Below, in pieces: positions 42,587-51,989 of a DNA stretch of 64,000 nucleotides. Positions within the stretch are counted from its first letter, which is position 1, and each line of letters begins with the position of its first letter. The position numbers and the translations under genes are program-made. The notes under the pieces were generated by a model. It ran no database searches, was not told the origin of the DNA, and worked only from the letters and a program-made list of their open reading frames with translations. Source of the stretch: Chitinophagaceae bacterium UBA4411 (GTDB taxonomy: Bacteria > Bacteroidota > Bacteroidia > Chitinophagales > Chitinophagaceae); the NCBI GenBank assembly GCA_002400415.1, contig DGQP01000002.1, forward strand, positions 496,001-560,000, in the 5' to 3' direction.

Positions 42587-44149
42587 TTAATTAAGCCTGA
42601 TGTCATCGAAATAGAAAGTAAAGTTGGCAGAACCATCGCCCGGTGTGCCATTATCAAAGATCATTACGATCTTCTGGTAAGAGTTAGCCGTGTTGATAGC
42701 ACTGTAATCGAATGTCAGTTCTTCCCATGCATTAGCTACAGTTGTCAGTACTTCTTTTTCATAACTGATACCTCCATTCGTCAGGTTCTCCACTTTCAGC
42801 AGCACTTTAGCGCCTACTCTTGGTGAGTACACTTTCATTTTAAACGTATGTAACACAGAAAAATCGATAGGGTTACTCAGGGAAAGGAAGCTACCGCCCC
42901 AGGGCTGACCGGCATTTTTGATCATCCTGCTAACCTTAGCACTGGTATTGATGCCACCCGGCTGAGGGTTATCTATGACAGTTACATTGCCACCATCAAA
43001 ATCGAACCAGCCGTAGGTGATCGGAGATTCAAATGTGAGTGGTAAATCAATCGGCAAGCTGTTAACGAGGCGTATATCATCAAACAGGAAAGTAAAATTG
43101 GCGGAGCCATCTCCCATGGTGCCATTATCAAATATCAGTACAATACGGTTGTAATTGTTAGCTGTATTAACAGCGCTGTAATCAAATACCAGGTCTTCCC
43201 ATGTATTCGCTGCAGTTGTTAAAACTTCCTTTTCAAAATTAATTGCCCCATTTGCTGAATTCTCTACCTTCAAAAGTACTTTAGCGCCCACCCGCGGAGA
43301 ATATACTTTCATCCGGAATATCTTATTGGCAGAGAAATCAATATTGCTGCTAAGGGTGATATGGCTTCCTCCCCAGGTCTGGCCAGCATTCTTCACCATT
43401 TTACCAACTTTGGCGCTTGTATTTATACCATTAGCCTGTGGGTTATTGATCTTGGTGACATCACCACCATCAAAATTGGTGAAGGTATAATTGATTGTTG
43501 CAGATTCGAATGTAATGGGCAACAATAGCGGATCAACAATCGTAATCTGCCTTGTAAGTTCAGTGGTGGCAGCTCCGCCACTGAACGCAATAACTCTGAC
43601 CGTATAAGTTCCGACAGCTGCATATGTATGACTAACTGTTGCTCCTTCCAGGAAAGTAACCGGCACTTCGTTGGGCACATCCCCGAAATATACTTTGAAA
43701 TTGGTTTCATACAGGGCTGATGCAGATACATTCAGTTTAAAATTGTTTGCTGCGTCAATAGCTGTGGTCACATCCAGGTTCTCGGGTGCCCGGAAGGAAA
43801 CCGTGAGTTGTTTTGTAAGTTCTGTTGTTTTACCGGTAATACTGTATGCAATAAGTTTTACGGTATAGACACCTTCGGCATAGGCATGCCGGGTATTTTT
43901 CCCGGGCTGCACCTTGGCCGGTGTTGCGGTGGCATCACCATAATATACCTCATAGGAAGAGACGCCTTCTCCGTTGGGAGTGATCGTTACCAATCCTGTA
44001 TTATCCTGTGTGATCTCAAAAAGAAGATTCAGGTTGGCAGGCACTGCCGCAGTATCCAGGAAAGACAGATCATCGTAAGTTTCTTTTTTACAGCTTACTA
44101 CTACCGAGAGTAGGAAGGCTATGCTTAAAAAATATTTCAATGCTTTCAT
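42587..44149 (-). CDS. Surface lipoprotein with two PKD-like and two duplicated CBM-like domains
   Basis: Lipoprotein signal (FLLSVVVSC). Two PKD-like Ig domains (about residues 40-122 and 125-208) are followed by two near-identical beta-sandwich-like modules (about 210-364 and 367-520; DNA 43058-43522 and 42590-43050). Both contain GGSHITLS/GGSFLSLS, F-x-MKVYSPRVGAKVLLKVEN, KEVLTTxANxWE and a terminal FDDIRL. This pattern is typical of carbohydrate-binding modules in marine and soil beta-glucan loci. Likely glucan-binding surface protein. 520 residues. Confidence 0.82.
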   Translation of the reverse strand: MKALKYFLSIAFLLSVVVSCKKETYDDLSFLDTAAVPANLNLLFEITQDNTGLVTITPNGEGVSSYEVYYGDATATPAKVQPGKNTRHAYAEGVYTVKLIAYSITGKTTELTKQLTVSFRAPENLDVTTAIDAANNFKLNVSASALYETNFKVYFGDVPNEVPVTFLEGATVSHTYAAVGTYTVRVIAFSGGAATTELTRQITIVDPLLLPITFESATINYTFTNFDGGDVTKINNPQANGINTSAKVGKMVKNAGQTWGGSHITLSSNIDFSANKIFRMKVYSPRVGAKVLLKVENSANGAINFEKEVLTTAANTWEDLVFDYSAVNTANNYNRIVLIFDNGTMGDGSANFTFLFDDIRLVNSLPIDLPLTFESPITYGWFDFDGGNVTVIDNPQPGGINTSAKVSRMIKNAGQPWGGSFLSLSNPIDFSVLHTFKMKVYSPRVGAKVLLKVENLTNGGISYEKEVLTTVANAWEELTFDYSAINTANSYQKIVMIFDNGTPGDGSANFTFYFDDIRLN

Positions 44150-44174
44150 AATTGTTTTTTTAATTGGTGAGTGA

Positions 44175-45686
44175 TCAATACCCCGGGTTTTGAGTTAATC
44201 CGGAAATATTCACTTCCTGCTGGGGAATCGGGAACACTTCATGTTTACCGGCAGTAAACCCGGTGATTTTTGCTGCTGCCGTTCCTGTTCTCACTAAATC
44301 AAAGAAACGGTCCCCTTCCATTGCCAGTTCCAGCCTGCGTTCATCCAGGATTGACTGGTATAAAGCGGCACCCGTTGTAGTAATATCATGCAGGTTATCC
44401 CCGAAAGCACGGCGGCGAACTAAATTCAGGTAAGTCTGTGCCTTAGTATCATTTGGTGCAGTTGCTTTATTGTTTGCTTCAGCGGCCATCAATAACACAT
44501 CTGCATAACGGATCGTCCTGTAATTATTCAGGTAGTTCAATTCCAGCTGACCGGAGGTTTGTCCTTTTCTGGGCAGGTATTTCTGGTTATACAAACCGGT
44601 GTTCTTATAAGGAGCCACCTGGTAAGTAATATTGAAAGAAGGGTTTGCCACTTTATAAGCTTCGATATCTAAAATAGTAGCATCCTTTCGCTGATCACCT
44701 GCGGCATAGGCAGCAGCAAGGTTTTGCGTCGGTAAATTAGTACTCCAGCCCGCAGCGTATGGCATAGCAGCTGTACCGTTCAATCCCCTGATGCCACATT
44801 GTTGTACGGAGAGATTTCCCTGCCCTCTTGTTACACCACCCCAGTTATAATAAGGAGAAGTATTTGAATATTGAATTTCAAAAACAGATTCAGGTCCGTT
44901 TTCCCCGGTTACCAGGAATATAGAAGCAAAATCACTTACCAGGCTGAATGCGTTGGAAGAAATAACATTTTCAAGCATTGCAGCAGCTGCATCATATTTC
45001 TTTTGATAGAGTAATACCTTGCCCAGCAATGCCTGTGCAGCGTATTTTGTTACCCTTCCCTTTTGCACCTGCACAGCAGGTAATACGGTAATAGCATTAT
45101 TAAGATCAACCTCAATTTGCTTGTACACATCTGCAGCAGGCGATCTTTCCAATGTTTTGGATTCTGCCAGGCTCAGGCGTTTATCAACAAACAAGGGCAC
45201 ATCACCGAAGAATTTCACCAAGGTGAAATAATAATAAGCTCTCAGGAAATAAACTTCTCCATACAGGGCATCCTTTCCCGCAAAATCAACAGTGTTGCCG
45301 GCCAGGTTAGTAGCCTTATACTGGTGCATATAGTTAGCCCTGTTGATACCTTCATAGGAAGCCTGCCACAATTCAGTCAGAGTTGAGTTAACCGGTGTAT
45401 GTGTGTAATCATCGATTTGCTGCAGGGACAATACATCCGAAGCATTTTCACCACCACTTACAGCATTATCAGATGCAATTTCACCAACCACAACGGCCTG
45501 ATTCAGCCATTGTATCGGCGTATACACGCTGATAGCCATCGTACGATAATCAGATTCAGATTTCAGGTAATCCAGTTCCGTGATCCTGAAGTCATCGTGT
45601 GGATTGTAATCCACCCACTTCTTGCAGGAAGTAAGCAGGGTAGCCAGGAACAGCAGGCCTGCTATTTTTATATTACTATTCTTCAT
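44175..45686 (-). CDS. susD: SusD/RagB-family outer-membrane lipoprotein
   Basis: Glycan-capturing lid of the SusCD importer. Lipoprotein signal (LLFLATLLTSC, C21), N-terminal SusD-like TPR region (EIASDNAVSGGENASDV; YFLRAYYYFTLVKFFGDVPLF) and C-terminal SusD domain ending ELAMEGDRFFDLVRTG...HEVFPIPQQEVNISGLTQNPGY, the family hallmark. 503 residues; follows susC by 24 bp. Confidence 0.95.
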   Translation of the reverse strand: MKNSNIKIAGLLFLATLLTSCKKWVDYNPHDDFRITELDYLKSESDYRTMAISVYTPIQWLNQAVVVGEIASDNAVSGGENASDVLSLQQIDDYTHTPVNSTLTELWQASYEGINRANYMHQYKATNLAGNTVDFAGKDALYGEVYFLRAYYYFTLVKFFGDVPLFVDKRLSLAESKTLERSPAADVYKQIEVDLNNAITVLPAVQVQKGRVTKYAAQALLGKVLLYQKKYDAAAAMLENVISSNAFSLVSDFASIFLVTGENGPESVFEIQYSNTSPYYNWGGVTRGQGNLSVQQCGIRGLNGTAAMPYAAGWSTNLPTQNLAAAYAAGDQRKDATILDIEAYKVANPSFNITYQVAPYKNTGLYNQKYLPRKGQTSGQLELNYLNNYRTIRYADVLLMAAEANNKATAPNDTKAQTYLNLVRRRAFGDNLHDITTTGAALYQSILDERRLELAMEGDRFFDLVRTGTAAAKITGFTAGKHEVFPIPQQEVNISGLTQNPGY

Positions 45687-45710
45687 TGTAATCTGTTTTA
45701 AATTAAAGTT

Positions 45711-48700
45711 TTAAAGTTTAATGTCAAGTCCGAATGCGTAGGTCCGGGCCTGGGGATATGCGCCACGGTCAATACCAGTGTCCAATATGCCACCGGATAT
45801 TTCAGGATCATATCCTGTGTATTTTGTAATAGTGAAAGCATTTTTCACCTGTACATATACACGCAGTTTGCTGAAAAACTTTTTGGTTATAGATGAAGGG
45901 AATGTGTATCCCAGCTGTATATTCTTCAGTTTTACAAAAGAGCCATCTTCCACGTACCTGTCAGATACACGGATATTACTGTTGGCATCCGTAAAAGAAT
46001 AGCGGGGATTTCCTGCATCATTGGTGGAACCGGGTCCTGTCCATCTGGCCAGTACTGACCTGAATTTATTAGAATAGTTGGCATTTCTTTCATAAGCCCT
46101 GTAAATATCATTACCAACAGATGCATATGTAAATGCGTTAAAATCAAAATTTTTGTATTCAAGGTTCAGGTTCCATCCCATTGTAAAATCGGGGAAAGGA
46201 TCACCGATTTTGGTTTGGTCAGATGCATTGATGATCTTATCACCATTCACATCCACAAACCGGATATCGCCGGGCTGGGCACCTGTCTGTGTGGGAGCGG
46301 CAGCAACATCAGCAGCTGTCTGGAATAAGCCGTCTGTTTTATAGCCATAAAAATAGCCGGGTGTGAACCCCTTTTCAAACACAGTTACTGTTTGTGATTG
46401 GCCGTTGAAATAGCTTCCGCCAAAGATCTTGGCTGTCCCGTCGCTGTTTGTGGCAGTTACTTCGTTTTTAGAAGTAGTGAAAGTTACAGAAGTGTTTAAT
46501 TTAAGTGCCTTGCTGAATGTTTCGTTATAGCTGAGTGTAAGATCCACACCACTGCTTTTTGTAGAACCGATATTAGCTGTGGGGATAGGGACTGTACCCA
46601 GGTATAATGAAGCGGATGGAGTAAACAATAATCCATCTACTTCTTTTATGAAGTAATCAGCTGATAAAGAAAACTTTCTTTTCAGGAAAGTAATATCAAA
46701 ACCTGCATTGGTTTGTGTTTGTTTTTCCCATCTTAAAGCATCATTGGCTGCTGAACCCACAGTTGACCCGGGATAAAATATATCTCCAAAAGTGTACCCG
46801 TTGCTGTTGGCAGTAGCACCATAGCTGGGTCCTCCTGTAACGATACCTACGAACTGCGGACTTACATTTTCGTTTCCGATTGTACCATAACTGGCCCTGA
46901 TCTTTAAATGATCGATGATGTTCGATTTGAAGAAATCTTCATTACTCGCCACCCAAGCTACAGAACCAGAGAAAAAGTTGGCAAATTTATTATCGATACC
47001 AAATGCATAAGACCCATCCCGGCGGCCGGTGAAAGAGGCCAGGTATTTGTCCCTGTAATCGTAATTGATCCGTGTAAAGTAAGAAAGGTTATTCCTGAAA
47101 TATTGGAAATAATACCCGCTCAGGGCATTACTGTTCGTGGCCGTATTATTTCCTGTTGCTGCTGTAAAATCAGCAAATTCCCAGGAGTTGAAAGGCACAT
47201 CCTGCCGTGAAGCACCGGCTTCATTGCCGGATGTTTTAGCCAATGAAAAACCAAGCACGGTTTCAAAGTGGTGATCTTCTTTTACTTTGAAATTGTAGTT
47301 GCCAAATGTTTCCCATGTATAGTTGAAATTGCCGGTTTTAACATGAGATACGCTATTGTGCTTGTCCAGGACAGTTGATCCGTCGGCATTCATGGTGTTC
47401 TCAACGTTATTAGGTCCATAGAATACAAGCGGCGTAAAGCTTTTCGAATTACCATCGTATTTTGTATAACCAAAGCGGGTGGTCAGTTTCAGATTCCTGA
47501 TAACATCATACTGGAATTCGAATTTGCCATACAGCTTACTGCCTGAATTCTTATTAAATGTGTTATCCAGTTTAGTAAGTGGGTTAAATATTTCTGATAG
47601 TAAATAGTTGCTGAATCCGTATTTACCAACAGTATTGGGAACGGTATTATAAACAGGTACTGTCGGATCAAAATTCAGGGCACTGCCGATAATACTGTTG
47701 AAAGAATTTTCCTGAATCCCCTTCCCGTCAAGCAGTAAACCAGTCGTATTGATAATGAATTTTAGTTTTGGAGCAAGATCGAAACTCAGGTTGGCGGTCA
47801 GGTTACCCCGTTTAAAAATCGATTTATCGTTACCTCCCACAATACCTCCCTGGCTCAGGTAACCACCGGACAGGAAATAAGACATTTTATCGCTACCACC
47901 CCGGGCAGTGATATTATGCGACTGAATTGCCGCCCTTTTGAATATTTGTTTTTGCCAGTCGGTACCAACGCCCAGCACAGACAAGTCGGGGAAGATAATA
48001 TTTCCACCTGCCAAGGTGCTTCCTTCATTGATCATAGCACCATATTCACTTGCATTCAGTACACCAATAGTATTCAGTACTTCCTGCACACCGTAATTGC
48101 TGCTGATACTTATTTCTGTTTTCTGGCTTTTTCTCCCGGATCTGGTTGTCACAACGATAACTCCGTTGCCACCTTTTACACCATATATAGCGGTGGTGGC
48201 CGCATCTTTTAAAACGTTAATGGATTCGATATCACCGGGATTGATGGAATTAAGATCTGTAAGTGTCTGCGGAATACCATCCACGATCACCACCGGGTCA
48301 GTGCCGGAAAACGAAGGGATACCCCTGATGAGTACTGTTGGTTTAGAACCGGGAGATCCGCTTTGAATCACATTTACACCGGCAGCTCTTCCCTGCAGGG
48401 CCTCTTCCGTTCTCACCGGCCTGAGTTTTTCAATATCCCCGCTTTTAATGGTGGAGATAGCACCGGACACTTTGGTTATTTTCTGTGTACCATAACCCAC
48501 AACCACCACATCAGTTAATGTGGCAGTAGCACTTTCTTCCATCTGGATCAGCAGGGCTGAACTATTGTCGGTAACAGTTATATCCACCGGTTTCATCCCG
48601 GCATAACTGATGACCAGAACAGCCCCCTTTTTAGCTGTTAGAGAAAATGCACCTTTTAAATCGGAAATAGCAGGCTTGTTTGAGCCTTTTACTGAAATTG

Positions 48701-48833
48701 TAGCACCAACTAATGGCTCTCCACTTGTTTTGTTTGTAATTGTTCCGGAAACCTGAACATCCTGGGCCGAAACGAATTGTAATAAACCAGACAGGAGAAT
48801 GCCGGCAAATAGCAAACAGAGTTTGAATTTCAT
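45711..48833 (-). CDS. susC: SusC/RagA-family TonB-dependent glycan importer
   Basis: Outer-membrane barrel for oligosaccharide uptake. Signal peptide to about residue 23, carboxypeptidase-like regulatory domain (about 25-100, VSGTITNKTSGEPLVGATISVKG), plug domain with VVVVGYGTQKITKVSGAIS and VLIRGIPSF, then a C-terminal beta-barrel ending AFGLDIKL. 1040 residues. First gene of the beta-glucan locus, reading away from the divergent regulator. Confidence 0.96.
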   Translation of the reverse strand: MKFKLCLLFAGILLSGLLQFVSAQDVQVSGTITNKTSGEPLVGATISVKGSNKPAISDLKGAFSLTAKKGAVLVISYAGMKPVDITVTDNSSALLIQMEESATATLTDVVVVGYGTQKITKVSGAISTIKSGDIEKLRPVRTEEALQGRAAGVNVIQSGSPGSKPTVLIRGIPSFSGTDPVVIVDGIPQTLTDLNSINPGDIESINVLKDAATTAIYGVKGGNGVIVVTTRSGRKSQKTEISISSNYGVQEVLNTIGVLNASEYGAMINEGSTLAGGNIIFPDLSVLGVGTDWQKQIFKRAAIQSHNITARGGSDKMSYFLSGGYLSQGGIVGGNDKSIFKRGNLTANLSFDLAPKLKFIINTTGLLLDGKGIQENSFNSIIGSALNFDPTVPVYNTVPNTVGKYGFSNYLLSEIFNPLTKLDNTFNKNSGSKLYGKFEFQYDVIRNLKLTTRFGYTKYDGNSKSFTPLVFYGPNNVENTMNADGSTVLDKHNSVSHVKTGNFNYTWETFGNYNFKVKEDHHFETVLGFSLAKTSGNEAGASRQDVPFNSWEFADFTAATGNNTATNSNALSGYYFQYFRNNLSYFTRINYDYRDKYLASFTGRRDGSYAFGIDNKFANFFSGSVAWVASNEDFFKSNIIDHLKIRASYGTIGNENVSPQFVGIVTGGPSYGATANSNGYTFGDIFYPGSTVGSAANDALRWEKQTQTNAGFDITFLKRKFSLSADYFIKEVDGLLFTPSASLYLGTVPIPTANIGSTKSSGVDLTLSYNETFSKALKLNTSVTFTTSKNEVTATNSDGTAKIFGGSYFNGQSQTVTVFEKGFTPGYFYGYKTDGLFQTAADVAAAPTQTGAQPGDIRFVDVNGDKIINASDQTKIGDPFPDFTMGWNLNLEYKNFDFNAFTYASVGNDIYRAYERNANYSNKFRSVLARWTGPGSTNDAGNPRYSFTDANSNIRVSDRYVEDGSFVKLKNIQLGYTFPSSITKKFFSKLRVYVQVKNAFTITKYTGYDPEISGGILDTGIDRGAYPQARTYAFGLDIKL

Positions 48834-49042
48834 ACAGCAGTCGTTTTTTGTTAAGCAAACCGGGTATTAATCCCCGAAATTTTAGCAGATGCAATATATG
48901 CCTGAATGCTACAGTTGCCATAAAAAAAACCACATCAACACTACATCAAAAAATATAACTAATTAATTTACAATACAATTAACTACATCATTACTACATC
49001 ATGCAAAAAACCTTACTTTCACAAACATAAATTGCCTGCCAG
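48834..49042. promoter_or_regulatory. susC / regulator divergent control region
   Basis: 209 bp between the susC and regulator start codons. It contains four copies of ACYACATCA (48929, 48940, 48982, 48993) in two tandem pairs, each with an 11-bp period. I see no perfect TAnnTTTG for either gene. Confidence 0.7.
48929..49001. promoter_or_regulatory. Four direct-repeat activator boxes ACYACATCA
   Basis: ACCACATCA (48929-48937), ACTACATCA (48940-48948), ACTACATCA (48982-48990), ACTACATCA (48993-49001). Each pair has an 11-bp period, about one helical turn, and the pairs start 53 bp apart. This suits a dimeric or tandem LuxR-type HTH binding to one DNA face. Confidence 0.7.
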
Positions 49043-51943
49043 ATGAGTAAACTCCTGTTTATTCTTTTCTTTTTACCTCTTAGCCTTTTGAGCCAGAACA
49101 CAATCGGGCTCCCGGATGTAATCAATTACCCGAAACAGGTCTATGGAGCCGGTCTTCAAAGCTGGGATTTCAGGCAGGATAAAAACGGGGTAATTTATAT
49201 TGCCAACAACGAAGGCCTCCTGACTTTTGACGGCACTTTCTGGAAAGCTTACCCCCTACCCAATAAAACCATTGTCCGGTCGCTGGAAATAGGTCTTGAT
49301 AATAATATATATGCAGGAGGACAGGATGAACTGGGGTTCTTCAGTCCGGGGCCCAGCGGCAGGCTTCAGTACAAATCATTAAAAGACCTGGTTCCGGCAA
49401 AGGACAGATCATTTGGTGATGTCTGGGATATCGTGTCTTTTCAGAAAGATATTTATTTCCGGACCCCCACCCGCATATTCAAATACAGCAACGGAACGTT
49501 TACCGCTTACAATGCCCCGGGAGAATGGTCATTCCTTGGCTTGTGTAATGAACATCTTTATGCCCATGATCTTAAAAAAGGGTTGTTCCTGTTTGAAAAT
49601 AATATATGGAAACCTTTTGCCGGCAAAGGCGGGCTGCCTGCTAATGATATGATGACAGCAATCCTGTCTGTTAATAAGGACAGTGCTCTTATTACCACAC
49701 ATAAGAACGGCTTATTCATTTTATCAGCTAAAAACATCAGTAAAATAAATAATGGCAATACTGCCTTGTTTGAAAGGGAAAGAATCTATGCGGCCACCGC
49801 CGTTAACAAAGAATGGGTGGCACTGGCCACTAATAACAGCGGTATTTACATAACAGATTTCAGGGGACAGATTATCCAGACTTTTTCTAAATCTGAGGGA
49901 TTGCAAAATAATAATGTGCTGAGTATTTTTCTTGATAAACAAAGCAATCTTTGGCTGGGCCTTAACAATGGTATTGATTTCATTGCCTACAACAGCGCCG
50001 TCAAACATATCAGCCCTTACCCGCAGGATGGCTCTGGTTATACGGCCATCGTTCACAACAATTTTTTGTATGCGGGCACTTCTAATGGTTTATTCAGAGC
50101 CCCCCTTCAGCAAACAGAAGATATGAGCTTCAGTAAAGGAAACTTTTCACTCGTTACGAACACAAGAGGGCAGATATGGGGGCTGGCAGAAATCAACGGC
50201 CAGTTGCTGCTGGGTCATCATGAAGGTGCTTTTGTTGTTAACGCTGACGGGGCAACATCAATATCAACAAGCCCCGGTCACTGGAATTTTCTTCCTTTAT
50301 CAAACGTTTCGCCATCAGCAAAGATCGTTTCAGGAAATTACCGGGGGCTGAAGTTTTTTGATTTTAGTAACAACAGTTTTAAGGAAGGATCTTCCCTTCC
50401 CGGGTTTTCTGAATCATCCCGGTTTATTGCAACGGATAACGCTGACAATATCTGGGTCTCCCATCCTTATCATGGGGTATATAAAGTTTCACAAGGAGCA
50501 AACCAGCAATATGCAACAAAATTATATGCTGATAAGGAGGGCCTGCCTTCCTCACTTGACAACCATATTTACAAAATAAAAAACGAAGTATTAGTTGCCA
50601 CTGTGAAAGGGATATACATATACAACAACCGTACTGACCGTTTTGAGCCTTCGGCAGTTTATAAAAAAATATTCGGTGAGCAAAGCCTGCGGTACCTGAA
50701 AGAAGATAAAGCCGGAAATATCTGGTTTGTACATGAGAAAATGCTCGGGGTGGTTGATTACAGTGGTCAGTCACCTGTACTGATTTATATGCCAGAACTG
50801 ACGAATAAGTTGCTGAGTGGCTTTGAATTCATCTACCCTGTCAATGAAAAAAATATTTTTGTGGGTGGCGAAAAAGGATTCTTTCATATCAACTTTGAAA
50901 AATACAAAAAGAACAGTCCTGTATTTCAAACACAGATAAGACAGGTGCGGATCATTAACAAAAAGGACAGTGTTTTATTCGGCGGCTATTTTGCCAATGT
51001 GAATGAAACGCAGGTGCAGGAAGAAAAGAACATTAAAAGTATTACCAACAACTGGCGGACTATTCATTTTGAATTTACATCCACTCTCTTCGGGCAACAA
51101 GATAACCTCGAATATAGTTACCGCCTGAAGGGATTTGATAATAACTGGACAGAGTGGTCGAAGAAAACAGAAAAAGAGTATAACAACCTTCCTCCCGGCA
51201 CGTACAGCTTTGAAGTAAAAGCAAGGAATAACCTGGGCAATGAATCTGCGGCAAGCATTTATACGTTTAAAGTATTGCCACCCTGGTACCAGACTCCCTG
51301 GGCTTATATTCTGTATCTACTGGTTGTATTAGCAGTTGTATTCTATATTTATAAATGGCAGCATAAAAAATTTATACTCCAGCAGGTCCGGCACCAGGAA
51401 GAACAAAAAAAACAACAATACCTGCACCAGCTGGAATTGAATAAGACAGAAACTGAGCTGGTGGCACTAAGAAATGACAAGCTTCAGTCCGAAATCAATT
51501 ATAAAAATTCCGAGCTGGCCACTTCAGCTATGCACCTGGTGCAAAAAGGCGAGCTTATCACTAAAATACGGGGAGAGTTAATGCAGGTAATGAAAGGCAC
51601 AGACAACCCGCAGGTTATTTCAGAATTGAAAAAACTGGTCAGGGTATTAAGTGAAGATGACAAGATGGATAAAGACTGGGAGCATTTTGCACAGCACTTT
51701 GATAAAGTACACTCCGACTTTGTAGTTGGGTTAAAAGAAAAACATGCGACCATAACCCCCAACGAATTAAAACTCTGCGCCTATTTACGGATGAATCTCT
51801 CCACCAAAGAGATCGCCCAGCTGATGGGAATTTCTGTAAGAGGGATCGAAATCAGCCGTTACCGCTTACGCAAAAAACTGGGCATCTCTTCTGAAACAAA
51901 CCTGTTTGATTACCTGATCAATTTCAATAATAAAACCGGCTGA
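49043..51943 (+). CDS. Membrane one-component regulator: beta-propeller, Y_Y_Y, LuxR-type HTH
   Basis: Signal peptide (MSKLLFILFFLPLSLLSQ), a periplasmic beta-propeller sensor (about residues 20-640, repeated DNNIYAGGQDELGFF- and NLWLGLNNGIDFI-type blades), a Y_Y_Y domain (about 680-755, YSYRLKGFDNNWTEWS, NLPPGTYSFEVKARN), one membrane helix (about 757-778, WAYILYLLVVLAVVFYIY), a coiled coil, and a C-terminal HTH (about 904-955, ITPNELKLCAYLRMNLSTKEIAQLMGIS). It has the shape of a hybrid two-component sensor without kinase or receiver, so glycan binding would act on DNA directly through the membrane. 966 residues, divergent from susC. Confidence 0.9.
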   Translation: MSKLLFILFFLPLSLLSQNTIGLPDVINYPKQVYGAGLQSWDFRQDKNGVIYIANNEGLLTFDGTFWKAYPLPNKTIVRSLEIGLDNNIYAGGQDELGFFSPGPSGRLQYKSLKDLVPAKDRSFGDVWDIVSFQKDIYFRTPTRIFKYSNGTFTAYNAPGEWSFLGLCNEHLYAHDLKKGLFLFENNIWKPFAGKGGLPANDMMTAILSVNKDSALITTHKNGLFILSAKNISKINNGNTALFERERIYAATAVNKEWVALATNNSGIYITDFRGQIIQTFSKSEGLQNNNVLSIFLDKQSNLWLGLNNGIDFIAYNSAVKHISPYPQDGSGYTAIVHNNFLYAGTSNGLFRAPLQQTEDMSFSKGNFSLVTNTRGQIWGLAEINGQLLLGHHEGAFVVNADGATSISTSPGHWNFLPLSNVSPSAKIVSGNYRGLKFFDFSNNSFKEGSSLPGFSESSRFIATDNADNIWVSHPYHGVYKVSQGANQQYATKLYADKEGLPSSLDNHIYKIKNEVLVATVKGIYIYNNRTDRFEPSAVYKKIFGEQSLRYLKEDKAGNIWFVHEKMLGVVDYSGQSPVLIYMPELTNKLLSGFEFIYPVNEKNIFVGGEKGFFHINFEKYKKNSPVFQTQIRQVRIINKKDSVLFGGYFANVNETQVQEEKNIKSITNNWRTIHFEFTSTLFGQQDNLEYSYRLKGFDNNWTEWSKKTEKEYNNLPPGTYSFEVKARNNLGNESAASIYTFKVLPPWYQTPWAYILYLLVVLAVVFYIYKWQHKKFILQQVRHQEEQKKQQYLHQLELNKTETELVALRNDKLQSEINYKNSELATSAMHLVQKGELITKIRGELMQVMKGTDNPQVISELKKLVRVLSEDDKMDKDWEHFAQHFDKVHSDFVVGLKEKHATITPNELKLCAYLRMNLSTKEIAQLMGISVRGIEISRYRLRKKLGISSETNLFDYLINFNNKTG

Positions 51944-51989
51944 CCTGTCCCGCAGCCAAAACAATTCGTATCTTGTCCGCATATCTCTT

